A stretch of DNA of 7,730 nucleotides. Origin: Lysobacteraceae bacterium. Lineage in GTDB: Bacteria > Pseudomonadota > Gammaproteobacteria > Xanthomonadales > Xanthomonadaceae. Shown here one piece after another: positions 6,294 to 7,730 of the stretch. The notes beneath the pieces were generated by a model, which saw nothing but the letters and a program-made list of their open reading frames with translations, was not told the origin of the DNA and did no database searches. Made by a program: the position numbers and the translations under genes. The number at the start of each line of letters is the position of its first letter. Position 1 is the stretch's first letter. The stretch is from positions 1-7,730 of the forward strand of contig JAQGOI010000141.1 in assembly GCA_028293685.1 (NCBI GenBank), in the 5' to 3' direction.

Positions 6294-7472
6294 ATGATGC
6301 ATCTCTTTCTTAGTGAAAATCGCGCCGAGCTCATTGCCCGGTGCCGGGACAAGGTCGCCGCGCGGTCGCTCCCTGGCGCCATGTCCCGTGAGCTCGACTA
6401 CGGGATCTCGGTGTTTCTCGACCAGCTGATCAAGACGCTTCAAGTTGAGCAGACATCGCAACCCATGCTCAGCCGTGATGTCTCGGGACCTACCGGTGGC
6501 GGGCAGCCGGCCCTGTCGGAAATGGGCGTCACGGCCACCGCGCACGGCCGCGAGTTGATGCAGCACGGCTTCACCGTCGAGGAACTCGTTCACGACTACG
6601 GCGATCTCTGCCAGGCGATCACCGACCTGGCATTCGAGAAGAACGCATCGATCAAGGTGGACGAATTCCGCACGCTCAACCGGTGCCTGGACAACGCGAT
6701 CGCCATGGCGATCACCGAATACGGCTACCAGCGCGACTTCGTCGTCGCCGATCGAAACGCCGATGCGCTCAACGAACGTCTGGGCGACTTCGCGCACGAA
6801 CTGCGCAATCACCTGAGCACCGCGACACTGGCGCTGGCCGTGATCAAGTCAGGCAACGTAGGGCTTGGAAGCGCAACGGGCGCCGTGCTCGATCGCAGTC
6901 TTGTGAATCTCAAGAACCTGATCGACCGCTCGCTGGCTGAAGTCCGCATCACTGCCGGCATCGTCGTCCAGCACCAGCTGTTTTCGCTGGCCAATTTCAT
7001 CGGCGAAGCCAAATCCGCCGGCGAACTCGAAGCGCAGGTCCGCGGATGTGAATTGTTCGTCTCCGACGTCGATCCCAAGCTGGCCGTCGACGCCGATCGC
7101 GACCTGCTGTTCGCCGCGGTCGGCAATCTGCTGCACAACGCCTTCAAGTTCACCCACGAAGGCACGCGCGTCACCTTGAATGCCTATGCGGCCGCGGACC
7201 GCATCCTGATCGACGTCAAGGATCATTGCGGCGGCCTGCCTTCGGGCGACGCGGAATCCCTGTTCAAGCCGTTCACGCAAAGCGACGCCGACAGGAGCGG
7301 ACTGGGGCTGGGGCTGTCCATATCGCGCCGGAGCATCGAGGCAAACCATGGCCGCCTGAGCGTGCGAGACCGCCCCGGCATCGGCTGCGTTTTTACCATC
7401 GACCTTCCGCGCCATTCGATGCTCGCTCCGGAAGCCATCGCGGACCTGCTCGAGCGCGCTGCCCTGAGCTAG
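6294..7472 (+). CDS. Soluble sensor histidine kinase with RsbRD-like N-terminus
   Basis: A 392-residue kinase expected to autophosphorylate on histidine and pass the phosphate to a response regulator. Residues about 1-150 are helical and resemble the RsbRD N-terminal domain (a globin-like sensor fold found in RsbT co-antagonists): an opening LSENRAELIARCRDKVA helix, then GRELMQHGFTVEELVHDYG. The H-box FAHELRN follows with phospho-acceptor H168 and a dimerisation helix pair to about 220. The ATPase domain has N-box NLLHNAFKF (278-286, N282), G1 box DHCGGLP (310-316), F-box FKPF (324-327) and G2 box GLGLGLS (336-342). No membrane segment or signal peptide is visible, so it should sense a cytoplasmic cue or a partner protein. 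The ATG at 6294 is favoured by AGGG seven bases upstream; the ATG at 6297 is equally possible. No response regulator lies in the window, so its partner is unknown. Confidence 0.9.
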   Translation: MMHLFLSENRAELIARCRDKVAARSLPGAMSRELDYGISVFLDQLIKTLQVEQTSQPMLSRDVSGPTGGGQPALSEMGVTATAHGRELMQHGFTVEELVHDYGDLCQAITDLAFEKNASIKVDEFRTLNRCLDNAIAMAITEYGYQRDFVVADRNADALNERLGDFAHELRNHLSTATLALAVIKSGNVGLGSATGAVLDRSLVNLKNLIDRSLAEVRITAGIVVQHQLFSLANFIGEAKSAGELEAQVRGCELFVSDVDPKLAVDADRDLLFAAVGNLLHNAFKFTHEGTRVTLNAYAAADRILIDVKDHCGGLPSGDAESLFKPFTQSDADRSGLGLGLSISRRSIEANHGRLSVRDRPGIGCVFTIDLPRHSMLAPEAIADLLERAALS

Positions 7473-7611
7473 TCGGGGCGATCCGCGTCGAAAACCCTGC
7501 GGCGCTGCACCATTTCCGCCGAGCCGACTGCCCGGCGGTAGCCGCACCCGGTGCCATCGGGCCATCGGAACGACCCTCCGTATGTCTGGGCAGATTCGAC
7601 GCTCGTCCGTC
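7473..7611. other. Gap after the histidine kinase
   Basis: No gene is supported here. CCGCCG (7516-7521) can pair with CGGCGG (7533-7538) across an 11-base loop, 43 bases after the kinase stop. No U run follows on either strand, so I do not call a terminator. Confidence 0.3.
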
Positions 7612-7644
7612 TTGACCCAAACGGAACGTATTTACGGCTAACCT
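7612..7644 (+). promoter_or_regulatory. Candidate promoter for the gene starting at 7674
   Basis: TTGACC (7612-7617) is a good -35 match. The only TA-rich candidates behind it are TATTTA (7629-7634, spacing too short) and TAACCT (7639-7644, spacing 21, long for sigma-70). The local dip in GC content and the position 30-60 bases before a new gene support a promoter here, but its exact elements are uncertain. Confidence 0.35.
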
Positions 7645-7673
7645 TCGGCCAGGAAATTTCGGGGGGATCGCCA

Positions 7674-7730
7674 ATGGCCGATACATCGGACCGACGCCTG
7701 CAGGAACGCATTGCGTCAAACGAGCTCAAG
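7674..7730 (+). CDS. Start of an unidentified gene (runs off the right edge)
   Basis: ATG at 7674 opens 19 codons to the window end, reading MADTSDRRLQERIASNELK. A G-rich ribosome binding site (GGGGGGAT, 7661-7668) sits five bases upstream, and a possible promoter lies before it. The N-terminus is polar and charged with no signal peptide. Nothing in 19 residues identifies a family. A response regulator or other partner of the kinase before it is possible, but the 201-bp gap and probable separate promoter argue against a tight operon. Confidence 0.55.
   Translation, partial: MADTSDRRLQERIASNELK

Noticed and set aside
6190..6297. Short frames before the kinase (GTG/TTG behind GGAGG near 6190, or ATG at 6214 ending in ATGA at the kinase start)
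   Set aside because: The spacing from GGAGG is too short for the first, the second has no ribosome binding site, and the peptides look random. Chance overlap in GC-rich DNA is the simpler explanation.
7516..7538. Hairpin after the kinase gene as terminator
   Set aside because: The six-base stem has an 11-base loop and no following U run on either strand.
1..7730. CRISPR arrays, tRNA or rRNA genes, insertion sequences, phage or defence genes
   Set aside because: No spaced direct repeats, cloverleaf sequence, transposase or terminal inverted repeats were seen on either strand; apart from the FAS1 remnant the window reads as ordinary core chromosome.

Overview
The window is GC-rich and densely coded. 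It looks like chromosomal DNA of a gammaproteobacterium, probably of the Xanthomonadales (Lysobacter/Luteimonas/Xanthomonas type). That guess rests on base composition, on the tesA / ybbA-ybbP arrangement typical of Gammaproteobacteria, and on a secreted M1 aminopeptidase resembling those common in that order. No database search was possible, so the taxonomy is inference.

Layout. Bases 1-1622 (minus) hold most of an exported zinc aminopeptidase of family M1; its C-terminus lies beyond the left edge. Upstream of it, on the same strand, is a complete periplasmic SGNH esterase/thioesterase of the TesA type (1747-2430). A 109-bp gap separates tesA from the divergent plus-strand pair ybbA (ABC ATPase, 2540-3271) and ybbP (ten-helix permease, 3268-5796), which overlap by ATGA. 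Directly after the ybbP stop lies the C-terminal part of a fasciclin (FAS1) domain without start or N-terminal half (5798-6103), followed by a clear intrinsic terminator (6129-6155). Then comes an apparently soluble sensor histidine kinase (6294-7472). The first 19 codons of another plus-strand gene (from 7674) run off the right edge.

How the parts relate. TesA, YbbA and YbbP form a recognised module: a type VII (MacB-like) ABC transporter working in the envelope with a periplasmic lipid/ester hydrolase. The aminopeptidase is also exported but has no evident functional link to it. The histidine kinase stands alone behind its own leader region, and no response regulator is visible.

No mobile element, CRISPR array, tRNA, rRNA or convincing new multi-gene system was found. 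The points most worth a second look are the FAS1 remnant abutting ybbP, a 16-codon reading frame with a good ribosome binding site overlapping the ybbA start, and the unpaired kinase with an RsbRD-like sensor region.
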